Assembly: GCF_018919215.1 (NCBI RefSeq)
Contig: NZ_JAHLQK010000005.1
Location: 186,001-250,000 of the forward strand
Source: Alkaliphilus flagellatus
GTDB taxonomy: Bacteria > Bacillota > Clostridia > Peptostreptococcales > Natronincolaceae
Length of the DNA stretch: 64,000 bases
Reading direction: 5' to 3'
Below, in pieces: positions 19,458 through 26,905 of this stretch; position 1 is the first letter of the stretch, and every line of letters begins with the position of its first letter. Made by a program: the position numbers and the translations under genes. The notes below the pieces were generated by a model that searched no databases, had not been told where the DNA came from, and saw only the letters and a program-made list of their open reading frames with translations.

Positions 19458-21005
19458 ATTCAAAATATACTTGTTTTAAACGGACTTTTAATTTTAGTTG
19501 GTATTTTAATCGGATGCCTTGTCGGCTATTTTTTTCGAAAACATATTGCGGAGGGAAAAATCAATAGCGCCGAAGAATTAGCAAAAAAAATTGTAGAAGA
19601 TGCTGAAAGAGATGCTGAAACCACAAAAAAAGAGCTATTATTGGAAGCAAAAGAAGAAGTGCATAAACTTCGTAATGAATTAGAAAGAGAGAGTAGAGAA
19701 AGGCGTAACGAATTACAAAGGATAGAAAGAAGATTGATACAAAAAGAAGAGGTTTTAGATAAAAAGTCAGAATCCTTAGAGCATAAAGACGAAAAATTAG
19801 TGAAGAAGCTCAAGGAACTAGATAATAGGGAATTGGAAATTAACGACCTTTATCAAAAGGAAGTTGAAAAACTTGAAGAATTATCTGGTTTAACTTCTGA
19901 ACAAGCACGTCAGCTTATATTAAGCGATATTGAAAAACAGACAAAATATGAAGCTGCGATGATGATAAAAGATATTGAATCTAAAGCTAAAGAAGAAGCA
20001 GAAAAGAAAGCAAGAGAAGTAATCGCTTATTCCATTCAAAAGTGTGCAGCAGATCATGTTGCAGAAACTACTGTATCAGTTGTGCAACTTCCTAGTGATG
20101 AAATGAAAGGTAGAATAATTGGTAGAGAAGGTAGAAATATTCGTACATTAGAAACATTAACGGGTATTGATTTAATTATTGATGATACACCAGAAGCAGT
20201 AATTTTATCTGGCTTTGACCCAATTAGAAGAGAAGTAGCACGTATTGCATTAGAAAAATTAATTGTCGATGGAAGAATTCATCCAGCAAGAATTGAAGAA
20301 ATGGTAGAAAAGGCTAAAAAAGAAGTAGATAATATTATTAAAGAAGAAGGTGAACAAGCTACCTTCGAAACAGGCGTTCATGGATTGCACCCTGAACTTA
20401 TAAAATTGCTTGGTAGATTAAAATATAGAACTAGTTATGGACAAAATGTATTAAACCATTCAATAGAGGTCTCATATTTAGCAGGAATTATGGCAGCCGA
20501 ATTAGGTGCAGATGTTAAGCTTGCAAGAAGAGCAGGATTACTTCATGATATTGGTAAGGCTGTTGATCATGAAATAGAAGGAACCCATGTTGAGATTGGT
20601 ATGGAACTTCTGAAAAAATATAAAGAATCTAAGGATGTTATTCATGCTATGTCCACACATCACGGTGATTATGAGCCTGAATCTATAGAGGCAATATTGG
20701 TTACTGCTGCAGATGCTATTTCAGCCGCAAGACCTGGTGCTAGAAGAGAAACCTTAGAGTCTTATATTAAGCGACTAGAGAAGTTAGAAGAGATCGCAAA
20801 CGATCATGAAGGTGTTGAAAAATCCTATGCTATTCAAGCTGGTAGAGAAATTAGAATTATCGTTAAGCCTGAAGTGTACAACGACGAGGAGATTTTTATG
20901 CTAGCTAGAAACATAACAAAGAAAATTGAGTTTGAACTGGAATATCCAGGACAAATAAAAGTTAATGTAATTAGGGAAACAAGAGCAATAGAATACGCTA
21001 AATAA
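19458..21005 (+). CDS. rny: Ribonuclease Y, apparently starting at an AUU codon
   Basis: RNase Y is the membrane-anchored endoribonuclease that initiates mRNA decay in Firmicutes. From ATT 19458 the frame gives 515 residues: an N-terminal membrane helix ([16 protein letters not shown]), a coiled coil to about 200, a KH domain ([15 protein letters not shown]) and an HD domain ([12 protein letters not shown]), ending in [10 protein letters not shown]. No ATG, GTG or TTG exists in frame before TTG 19641, and starting there would remove the anchor and 61 residues. AAAGGAGGTG at 19441-19450 lies 9 bases (from GGAGG) before the ATT. The length from ATT agrees with B. subtilis RNase Y. Confidence 0.95.
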   Translation: MQNILVLNGLLILVGILIGCLVGYFFRKHIAEGKINSAEELAKKIVEDAERDAETTKKELLLEAKEEVHKLRNELERESRERRNELQRIERRLIQKEEVLDKKSESLEHKDEKLVKKLKELDNRELEINDLYQKEVEKLEELSGLTSEQARQLILSDIEKQTKYEAAMMIKDIESKAKEEAEKKAREVIAYSIQKCAADHVAETTVSVVQLPSDEMKGRIIGREGRNIRTLETLTGIDLIIDDTPEAVILSGFDPIRREVARIALEKLIVDGRIHPARIEEMVEKAKKEVDNIIKEEGEQATFETGVHGLHPELIKLLGRLKYRTSYGQNVLNHSIEVSYLAGIMAAELGADVKLARRAGLLHDIGKAVDHEIEGTHVEIGMELLKKYKESKDVIHAMSTHHGDYEPESIEAILVTAADAISAARPGARRETLESYIKRLEKLEEIANDHEGVEKSYAIQAGREIRIIVKPEVYNDEEIFMLARNITKKIEFELEYPGQIKVNVIRETRAIEYAK

Positions 21006-21028
21006 AAAACTGCAAATGCAGTTTTTTT
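21004..21028 (+). terminator. Rho-independent terminator after rny
   Basis: ACTGCA-AA-TGCAGT flanked by A and T runs, with seven T on the + strand, immediately after the rny stop. Confidence 0.87.
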
Positions 21029-21089
21029 ATTTTCATAAATTAAATTCCTTTTAAAAAATTAATAAACTTTAGAAAATTTTACTATATAT

Positions 21090-21118
21090 GCAGGGATTTT
21101 TGAAATTAAGTAGAATAC
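21090..21118 (+). promoter_or_regulatory. Candidate sigma-H promoter of spoVS
   Basis: GCAGGGATT (21090-21098), an 11-base spacer and GTAGAATAC (21110-21118) match the sigma-H pattern RnAGGAwWW-N11/12-RnnGAATww with one -35 mismatch. B. subtilis spoVS is sigma-H dependent, which makes this more credible than the sequence alone. Confidence 0.55.
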
Positions 21119-21173
21119 TATAAATTGATAAAACAATATATATACAAGTATATTATAAGGGGGATTTAATAGG

Positions 21174-21434
21174 ATGGAAGTATTAAAAGTATCAGCAAAA
21201 TCAAATCCAAATTCTGTGGCTGGAGCCTTAGCCGGAGTTCTTAGAGAACGAGGATCAGCTGAAATTCAAGCTATTGGCGCAGGTGCTCTAAATCAAGCAG
21301 TTAAAGCAGTGGCAATCGCACGAGGATTCGTAGCTCCTAGTGGATTAGATTTAATCTGTATCCCTGCTTTTACTGATATTGAAATAGATGGTGAGGAGCG
21401 AACTGCAATTAAATTAATTGTAGAGCCAAGATAA
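21174..21434 (+). CDS. spoVS: Stage V sporulation protein S
   Basis: An 86-residue SpoVS protein, an Alba-like small protein needed for coat assembly and late sporulation and able to affect septation. The whole sequence is typical (MEVLKVSAKSNPNSVAGALAG, then GAGALNQAVKAVAIARGFVAP). GGGGGAT precedes the ATG. A candidate sigma-H promoter lies upstream and a terminator downstream, so it is monocistronic. In B. subtilis it also lies near rny, but ymdB, usually between them, is absent here. Confidence 0.98.
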   Translation: MEVLKVSAKSNPNSVAGALAGVLRERGSAEIQAIGAGALNQAVKAVAIARGFVAPSGLDLICIPAFTDIEIDGEERTAIKLIVEPR

Positions 21435-21452
21435 CATTTATGGAATTAATAC

Positions 21453-21486
21453 AAAAGATCTGCTAGTAAGCAGATCTTTTTATATT
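21453..21486 (+). terminator. Rho-independent terminator after spoVS
   Basis: AAAAGATCTGC-TAGTAA-GCAGATCTTTT followed by further T residues. Confidence 0.88.
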
Positions 21487-21545
21487 AATTTTAAATTTTG
21501 GATATAATTGTTATATGCGTTTAATAATAAAAGGAGAATATTATT

Positions 21546-22364
21546 ATGAATTTTATAGATATGCATACTCATTCTACAGCCTCTGATGGACTATATTCAC
21601 CTAGCAGATTAGTCGAATATGCTCTAGAAAAAGGATTGTCTGGTATTGCAATAACAGATCATGATACTATTGGTGGAATTGAAGAAGCAATACAACAGGC
21701 AAGTTACTACAAAGATTTTATTATAATACCAGGTATTGAACTAAGCACTGAGTATAATAATGAAGAGATCCATATATTAGGCTATAGGATTGATTATAAG
21801 AATGAAAATTTACTAAAAGTACTACAAAGCTTACAGGTCGACAGAAATATGCGCGCACTCAAAATTGTTGATAAACTAATAAGCCTAGGTCTTGAAATTA
21901 GCTATGAGGATATAACACAAATTGCAGGACAAGGAGCTGTTGGGCGTCCTCATATTGCACGAGTTTTAATTCGAAAAGGTTATGTAGAGAATAATGAAGA
22001 AGCTTTCAAAAAATATCTAGGTAAAGAATCTCCAGCATATGTACCAAAACAAAAATTGACACCTATAGATGCAATTGATATTATAAGAAGTGCAGGGGGA
22101 ATATCGGTTGCAGCTCATCCTGGTTTGTTAAAATCTATAACTACTTTAGAATATCTAATCGAAATAGGTATTGAAGGAATTGAAGTATATCATTCTGATC
22201 ATACGATAGATAAGTCTTTAAAGTATTTAGAACTAGCTAAAAAGCATCATCTCCTTATAACAGCTGGATCTGACTTTCACTATCCACCTCATAACAATGA
22301 CTATCATGGTGATTTGGGTAGTATTAAAATTCCATTAAAAAACATTCAGAAACTATTAGAATAA
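21546..22364 (+). CDS. PHP-domain phosphoesterase
   Basis: A 272-residue polymerase-and-histidinol-phosphatase (PHP) domain protein. Metal ligands are seen in DMHTHSTASDG, AITDHDTIGG, GIELSTEY, AAHPGL, YHSDHT and AGSDFHYP. The YciV/RNase AM branch hydrolyses 3',5'-nucleoside bisphosphates and short 5'-phosphorylated RNA; this protein has that layout, including the family segment GRPHIARVLI in the middle. Substrate is inferred from family only. AAGGAGA precedes the ATG. A PadR regulator follows after 44 bases and may be co-transcribed. Confidence 0.88.
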   Translation: MNFIDMHTHSTASDGLYSPSRLVEYALEKGLSGIAITDHDTIGGIEEAIQQASYYKDFIIIPGIELSTEYNNEEIHILGYRIDYKNENLLKVLQSLQVDRNMRALKIVDKLISLGLEISYEDITQIAGQGAVGRPHIARVLIRKGYVENNEEAFKKYLGKESPAYVPKQKLTPIDAIDIIRSAGGISVAAHPGLLKSITTLEYLIEIGIEGIEVYHSDHTIDKSLKYLELAKKHHLLITAGSDFHYPPHNNDYHGDLGSIKIPLKNIQKLLE

Positions 22365-22408
22365 CTTTACTAAAAACTTTAAACTGATTTTATTTAATTA
22401 TTAAAGGG

Positions 22409-22798
22409 GTGATTAAAATAACTGCATATAAAGGCGAACGAAATCGGCAATTCCCGTCTAAAATTAGTACAACTCAATTTGTTAAATTATATATTCTTCA
22501 TTTACTTATTGAGAGAAGCTATTATGGAAATGAGTTAATAGATGAAATTAAAAAAAGAATGAATTATAAATGGGAGCCAAGTCCTGGTATGATTTATCCT
22601 CTATTAAGAGAGCTAGAAAGTAATAATTATATCAAAGGATGGTGGGAAGAACCTGACAAACGATCTATTAGACATTATAGAATCACAGATGATGGTTTAG
22701 ATAACTATAAAAAAACTAAACTCCTTTATAAGCCAGCTATTGATGATTCGCTAACAATAATTCAAAATACACTTAAAGATATATATGGATATATATAG
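22409..22798 (+). CDS. PadR-family transcriptional regulator
   Basis: A winged-helix regulator of about 126-129 residues. PadR signatures are YILHLLIERSYYGNELIDEI, PGMIYPLLRELESNNYI and RHYRITDDGLDNY. The start is uncertain. The only canonical in-frame start, GTG 22409, overlaps the ribosome binding site AAAGGGGTGAT, whereas ATA 22418 stands at the same 8-base spacing seen for the infB TTG. The target is unknown; the genes upstream (PHP) and downstream (aminotransferase, redox operon) are candidates. It is a short PadR without a long C-terminal dimerisation helix. Confidence 0.85.
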   Translation: MIKITAYKGERNRQFPSKISTTQFVKLYILHLLIERSYYGNELIDEIKKRMNYKWEPSPGMIYPLLRELESNNYIKGWWEEPDKRSIRHYRITDDGLDNYKKTKLLYKPAIDDSLTIIQNTLKDIYGYI

Positions 22799-22890
22799 AA
22801 TTGTTTTGATAAATTTGTTACAATGATTATGATGTAAAATAGAGGTTTAAATTTACATTAATATTTAATAAATCTATGGAGGGAATGTCG

Positions 22891-24084
22891 ATGAACATAG
22901 CACTTTCAACAAAAGCACAAAATGTTTTGCCATCAATAACACTTTCAATTGATGCTAAAGCAAAACAAATGAAAGCAGATGGAATTAATGTAATAAGTTT
23001 TGGGGTAGGAGAACCGGATTTTACCACACCACAAAACATCAAAGATGCTGCTATAGAAGCAATTAGAAAAGGCTTTACTACATATACTCCTGCTTCAGGA
23101 CTACCTCAACTTAAACAAGCAATATGCGCTAAATTAAAGACTGAAAACAATTTAGAATATAAACCTGAAAACATAGTTGTATCTAATGGAGCAAAGCATT
23201 CCTTATATAATATTTTTCAAGCTATATGTAATCCTGGAGACGAAGTAATTATACCAGTACCTTACTGGGTAAGCTATCCAGATATGGTTAAAATGGCAGA
23301 TGCTAACCCTGTATTTGTGAATTGTACAGAGGAAAATGAGTTTAAAATTAAAAGAGATGATCTTCTAAAAGCTATAACAACCAAAACAAAAGCTATTATA
23401 CTAAACAGTCCGTCTAATCCAACAGGTTCAGTTTATACAAAATCTGAATTAGAAGAAATTGCAAAAATTGCCATTGAACACAATATTTTTATTGTAGCTG
23501 ACGAAATATATGAAAAATTAACCTACGAAGGTGAAAAACATATTAGTATCGCTTCTCTAAATAATCAAATAAAAGACCTAACAATTGTAGTTAATGGCAT
23601 GTCTAAAGGTTATGCTATGACAGGATGGAGAATCGGATATACTGCAAGCCATGCAACTATAGCTAAGGCCATGGGTAATATGCAAAGTCATGCTACATCC
23701 AATCCTAATACTATTGCTCAACATGCTAGTATTGAAGGATTAACTGGAGATCAATCATCTGTGGAAGAAATGAGAATCGCATTTGATGAGAGAAGAAAAT
23801 ATATGGTACAAAGAATAAATGAGATTAAAGGTTTATCATGTATTACTCCTAAAGGTGCTTTCTATGTTATGATGAACATCAAGCAACTAATTGGCACTAC
23901 TATTAAAGGCATTGTTATTAATAGTTCTATGGACTTATCGGAGTTATTACTCGAACATGCAAATGTTGCTGTTGTGCCAGGTGTTGCTTTTGGTACTGAC
24001 GAATTTATTCGTCTTTCCTATGCAAATTCACTTGAAAATATTAAAGAAGGACTTAATAGAATTGATAGTATTTTAAATAGCTAG
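22891..24084 (+). CDS. Pyridoxal phosphate aminotransferase class I (aspartate aminotransferase-like)
   Basis: A cytoplasmic fold-type I aminotransferase of 397 residues, closest in layout to aspartate/prephenate aminotransferases. Seen are GVGEPDFTTP, YTPASGLPQLKQAI, NSPSNPTGSVY, DEIYEKLTYEG, and the PLP-lysine segment NGMSKGYAMTGWRIGY, with the substrate-carboxylate Arg in FIRLSYA. The ATG at 22891 is 7 bases after GGAGGG; two earlier ATGs (22876, 22885) overlap that site. A second, distinct member lies at 44977-46173. Substrate cannot be fixed from sequence. Confidence 0.92.
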   Translation: MNIALSTKAQNVLPSITLSIDAKAKQMKADGINVISFGVGEPDFTTPQNIKDAAIEAIRKGFTTYTPASGLPQLKQAICAKLKTENNLEYKPENIVVSNGAKHSLYNIFQAICNPGDEVIIPVPYWVSYPDMVKMADANPVFVNCTEENEFKIKRDDLLKAITTKTKAIILNSPSNPTGSVYTKSELEEIAKIAIEHNIFIVADEIYEKLTYEGEKHISIASLNNQIKDLTIVVNGMSKGYAMTGWRIGYTASHATIAKAMGNMQSHATSNPNTIAQHASIEGLTGDQSSVEEMRIAFDERRKYMVQRINEIKGLSCITPKGAFYVMMNIKQLIGTTIKGIVINSSMDLSELLLEHANVAVVPGVAFGTDEFIRLSYANSLENIKEGLNRIDSILNS

Positions 24085-24529
24085 TTTATAACAGCTATAA
24101 TAGGAGCTTTTACCCTTATGGTATAGGTGTTCTGTCATGTAATGCTTTAAAAATATCAGCTTTATGTTAGAAAAAAATAATAATTTTGAAAAAAAACTCA
24201 TTGTAAATACAATGAGTTTTTTTTCAAAATTATTTATATTACATTAAAAAACAAATGTACTTAATATTTTGTTTACTGCATATGTATAAATCAGTAGACA
24301 AGTAATCAATTTTAAAAAGCTAATACACATATTTAATCAATTAAATTTTTCAAAAAAAATTAGTTTTAGTAAAGGAATATTGTAGTAGATGTAGTATATA
24401 TATTAAGTGAAATATTTGTAATTTTCTGAATAATAACATTAAAAATCTATGAATACCCTATTTGTTATATTTTTTTTATATTCGACTAATCCTTAAATCA
24501 TCAAGTATAAAATATTAAGGAGGGATACA
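24085..24529. other. Non-coding region before the redox operon
   Basis: 445 AT-rich bases. The aminotransferase terminator (24179-24234) is the only clear element. The second half presumably carries the promoter of the transporter remnant and redox genes, but no convincing -35/-10 pair or riboswitch was recognised. Confidence 0.6.
24179..24234. terminator. Long perfect inverted-repeat terminator after the aminotransferase
   Basis: Perfect 27-bp arms (24179-24205 and 24208-24234) around a two-base AA centre. The core AAAACTCATTGTA/TACAATGAGTTTT carries eight T on the + strand. Confidence 0.85.
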
Positions 24530-24689
24530 ATGAGTGAAAAAAAGGAACAATGGGGTAGTCGGTGGGGATTTGTTGCCGCTGCTATTGGAATGGCCATAGG
24601 TACAGGTACTTTCGTTAAGTTCAAGTGTAGTTAAATCTACACCTGAAGGACATATATTAATAAATTTCATGAACATACCAAGACCATAA
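24530..24689 (+). pseudogene. Remnant of a sodium-dependent (NSS/SNF family) amino-acid transporter gene
   Basis: After a strong AAGGAGGG site an ATG at 24530 opens a 34-codon frame, MSEKKEQWGSRWGF then AAAIGMAIGTG. This is the diagnostic start of neurotransmitter:sodium symporter family proteins, which normally exceed 400 residues. Homology stops after GTG and the frame ends at TAA 24632. A second frame (24624-24689) reads STPEGHILINFMN to a stop that overlaps the leader of the next gene; it may be the transporter's C-terminus joined after an internal deletion, but that part is inference. The remnant still carries the operon's first ribosome binding site. Confidence 0.78.
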
Positions 24690-24703
24690 TGGAGGTGCTA
24701 AAA

Positions 24704-25009
24704 ATGAGAATTCAAGAACACCCTATACTAACTTTAAAAAGAGGTGCTTTAATTAGTTTTACTTATAATGGACTCCAATTAGAAGGATATGAAGGAGAAA
24801 CTATTGCTGCAGCTTTACATGCTGCGGGCATAAAAACCCTTAGTCGTAGTCATGAAAATCATAGAGCGAGGGGATTTTTCTGTGCAATAGGAAACTGCTC
24901 ATCTTGCCTAATGAAGGTTAATGGCAAACCAAGTATTAGAGTATGTGTTGAGCCATTAAAAGATGGGATGGTAATTAATACTCAAGAGGGGAGAGGAGAA
25001 CTAGTATGA
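24704..25009 (+). CDS. [2Fe-2S] ferredoxin-like subunit of an amino-acid/amine dehydrogenase
   Basis: A 101-residue protein resembling HcnA, the N-terminal part of sarcosine oxidase alpha, and small subunits of opine dehydrogenases. The family segment YEGETIAAALHAAGI is followed by cysteines in FFCAIGNCSSCLMKV and IRVC, fitting a plant-type [2Fe-2S] cluster (C-x4-C-x2-C then C). ATG 24704 follows GGAGGTG by 6 bases; an ATG at 24689 overlaps the stop of the transporter remnant. Its stop overlaps the ATG of the next gene (ATGA), so the two are translationally coupled. It would pass electrons within the five-subunit complex. Confidence 0.88.
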   Translation: MRIQEHPILTLKRGALISFTYNGLQLEGYEGETIAAALHAAGIKTLSRSHENHRARGFFCAIGNCSSCLMKVNGKPSIRVCVEPLKDGMVINTQEGRGELV

Positions 25010-26106
25010 AGGAGGTTGAGATATTAATTATCGGTGGTGGTCCAGCTGGCATGTGTGCTGCAATTAGCGCTGCAGAAGCTGGAGCAAATGTGATGTTAGT
25101 TGAGAGAGATAGATCGCTTGGAGGACAACTTGTAAAACAGACACATATGTTTTTTGGTTCAGAAAAACAATATGCTTCTAATCGTGGAATCGATATAACT
25201 AATATTTTATTAGATAAACTTAAAAACTTTGATAATATTATTGTTAAACTTGACACAACTGTACTCGGTATATATGAGGATGGTATTGTTACCTTGGAAG
25301 AAAATGATAAATACTTAAAAATTAAACCAAAATCTATAGTTGTCTCAACTGGTGCTAGCGAAAAAACCTTAGCTTTTCCTAATAATGACCTTCCTGGTAT
25401 ATATGGCGCAGGTGCGGTGCAAACGCTAATGAATGTCTATGGAATTAAACCAGGAAATAAGGTATTAATGGTTGGTTCTGGTAATATAGGTCTAATTGTA
25501 AGTTATCAGCTGATGCAAGCAGGTATAAAGGTAGTTGGCATTGTTGAAGCATCTCCTAATATTGGTGGATATTTAGTACATGCATCTAAGGTAAGAAGAT
25601 TAGGTATCCCGATCTATACTCAACATACAATAAAAGAGGCTTTTGGCGATGATTATTTAGTTGGAGCAACAATATGTAAACTCGATAATGATTGGAACCA
25701 AATACCTGGTACAGAGATTGAAATTGATATTGATGTTATGTGCATTGCCATTGGACTTTCACCTTTATCGGAGCTACTTTGGCAGGCAGGTTGTCAAATG
25801 AAATTTCTCAACGAATTAGGTGGCTTTGTACCATTAAGAAATGAGAACTTAAAAACTACAGTGGATGGTATTTATGTAGCTGGCGACATTGGAGGTATAG
25901 AAGAAGCTAGTAGTGCTATGGTGGAAGGATACTTAGCTGGTATTTCAACATCCTTTGCTTTAGGTTATTTTTCTAAAAATATGGAAAATAAAAGACTAGA
26001 TTATATGCAGCAGTTAAATTCTCTCAGATCTGGACCTACCGGTGCAAAAATAAGGAAAGGACTTTCACATCTATTAATAAATGTAGAAACTACGGCTTTA
26101 AAATAA
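25006..26106 (+). CDS. FAD/NAD(P)-binding oxidoreductase subunit (HcnB/SoxA-like)
   Basis: A 366-residue two-dinucleotide-fold flavoprotein. The FAD fold begins at ILIIGGGPAGMCAA with VERDRSLGGQL; the second Rossmann fold begins at VLMVGSGNIGLIVSYQL; the FAD C-terminal motif is GIYVAGDIGGIEEA. It corresponds to the alpha/NADH-dehydrogenase-like subunit of dye-linked L-proline dehydrogenase and to HcnB or opine-oxidase A subunits. It is encoded between two small Fe-S proteins and probably links the flavin to NAD(P) or ferredoxin. Electron acceptor and substrate are inferred only. Confidence 0.9.
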   Translation: MKEVEILIIGGGPAGMCAAISAAEAGANVMLVERDRSLGGQLVKQTHMFFGSEKQYASNRGIDITNILLDKLKNFDNIIVKLDTTVLGIYEDGIVTLEENDKYLKIKPKSIVVSTGASEKTLAFPNNDLPGIYGAGAVQTLMNVYGIKPGNKVLMVGSGNIGLIVSYQLMQAGIKVVGIVEASPNIGGYLVHASKVRRLGIPIYTQHTIKEAFGDDYLVGATICKLDNDWNQIPGTEIEIDIDVMCIAIGLSPLSELLWQAGCQMKFLNELGGFVPLRNENLKTTVDGIYVAGDIGGIEEASSAMVEGYLAGISTSFALGYFSKNMENKRLDYMQQLNSLRSGPTGAKIRKGLSHLLINVETTALK

Positions 26107-26127
26107 TAATTACAAGGGGGGTTACTT

Positions 26128-26616
26128 ATGTTATCTCAAACAGGAGTACCAAGTATAGAAGACCTAAATAAAGTATTCCCAAGTGATGAAAGGCTTAATA
26201 AGGGACCAGTTGCAATTATAGAATGTTTTCAAAATATACCATGTAATCCTTGTTATACTGCCTGTAGTAGAAATGCAATAAAGCCATTCAAAGATATAAA
26301 TGACTTGCCTAACATTGATCATCAAGAATGTAATGGATGTGGTCTGTGTATAAGTAAATGTCCTGGACTTGCTATTATGGTTTTAGACATGGTATTTAGT
26401 GATACTGAAGCATTAATAAAAATTCCTTACGAATTTTTACCTCTACCTAATAAACAAGATATAGTAATGGGATTAGATAGAGAGGGTAGCTATGTGTGTG
26501 ATGTTAGAGTTGAAAATGTTTTAAATACAAAATTTTTAGATAGAACACCGATTATTTCTATAGTGGTAAAAAAAGAGTTTGCTAAAATTATTAGAAATAT
26601 TAGGATGGGGGATTAG
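26128..26616 (+). CDS. 4Fe-4S ferredoxin-type subunit
   Basis: A 162-residue Fe-S protein. One four-cysteine set is CNGCGLCISKCPG (C-x2-C-x2-C-x3-C with the usual proline); a further cysteine-rich segment CNPCYTACSRNAIKPF in the N-terminal half resembles a second cluster site, together with ECFQNIPC. The C-terminal 70 residues are beta-rich and unassigned. Clusters of this type accompany HcnABC-like dehydrogenases in clostridia, where they are thought to route electrons. A GGGGGG site precedes the ATG. The next gene starts two bases after the stop. Confidence 0.85.
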   Translation: MLSQTGVPSIEDLNKVFPSDERLNKGPVAIIECFQNIPCNPCYTACSRNAIKPFKDINDLPNIDHQECNGCGLCISKCPGLAIMVLDMVFSDTEALIKIPYEFLPLPNKQDIVMGLDREGSYVCDVRVENVLNTKFLDRTPIISIVVKKEFAKIIRNIRMGD

Positions 26617-26617
26617 G

Positions 26618-26905
26618 ATGAAGGATAATACTATTATATGTCGTTGTTCAGATTTAACTTTATCCGAAATAAGAAGATTAATTCAAGAAGGTTATACTTC
26701 CTTCGATGAAATAAAGCGTATTAGTAGGGCAGGTATGGGGCCCTGTCAGGGTAGAACATGCAATCAACTTATATTAAGAGAAATTTCTATTATAACAGGT
26801 AAGCCTATATCTGAATTAGTTCAAGGTACATACAGACCTCCTGCTAAGGCTATTAAGTTAGGTGCAATAGCAGAATATGCTTTGGGTGGTGATGAGATTG
26901 ATTAA
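26618..26905 (+). CDS. BFD-like [2Fe-2S] subunit
   Basis: A 95-residue protein with a bacterioferritin-associated-ferredoxin-type [2Fe-2S] motif: CRC in TIICRCSDLTL and C-x4-C in GPCQGRTC. This domain is usually fused to the C-terminus of HcnB-like proteins but forms a separate gamma-type subunit in archaeal proline dehydrogenases. ATG 26618 lies behind GGGGGATTAG; an ORF from 26579 would overlap the previous gene without support. Its end overlaps the next gene by 14 bases. Confidence 0.9.
   Translation: MKDNTIICRCSDLTLSEIRRLIQEGYTSFDEIKRISRAGMGPCQGRTCNQLILREISIITGKPISELVQGTYRPPAKAIKLGAIAEYALGGDEID

Noticed and set aside
19526-19813. Antisense frame over the 5' half of rny
   Set aside because: Low-complexity Ser/Leu shadow of the coiled-coil coding sequence with no ribosome binding site.
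24530-24634. The 34-codon transporter-start frame as a selenoprotein or functional small protein
   Set aside because: It ends in TAA, not TGA, and homology breaks off before any complete membrane bundle; a deletion remnant is the simpler reading.
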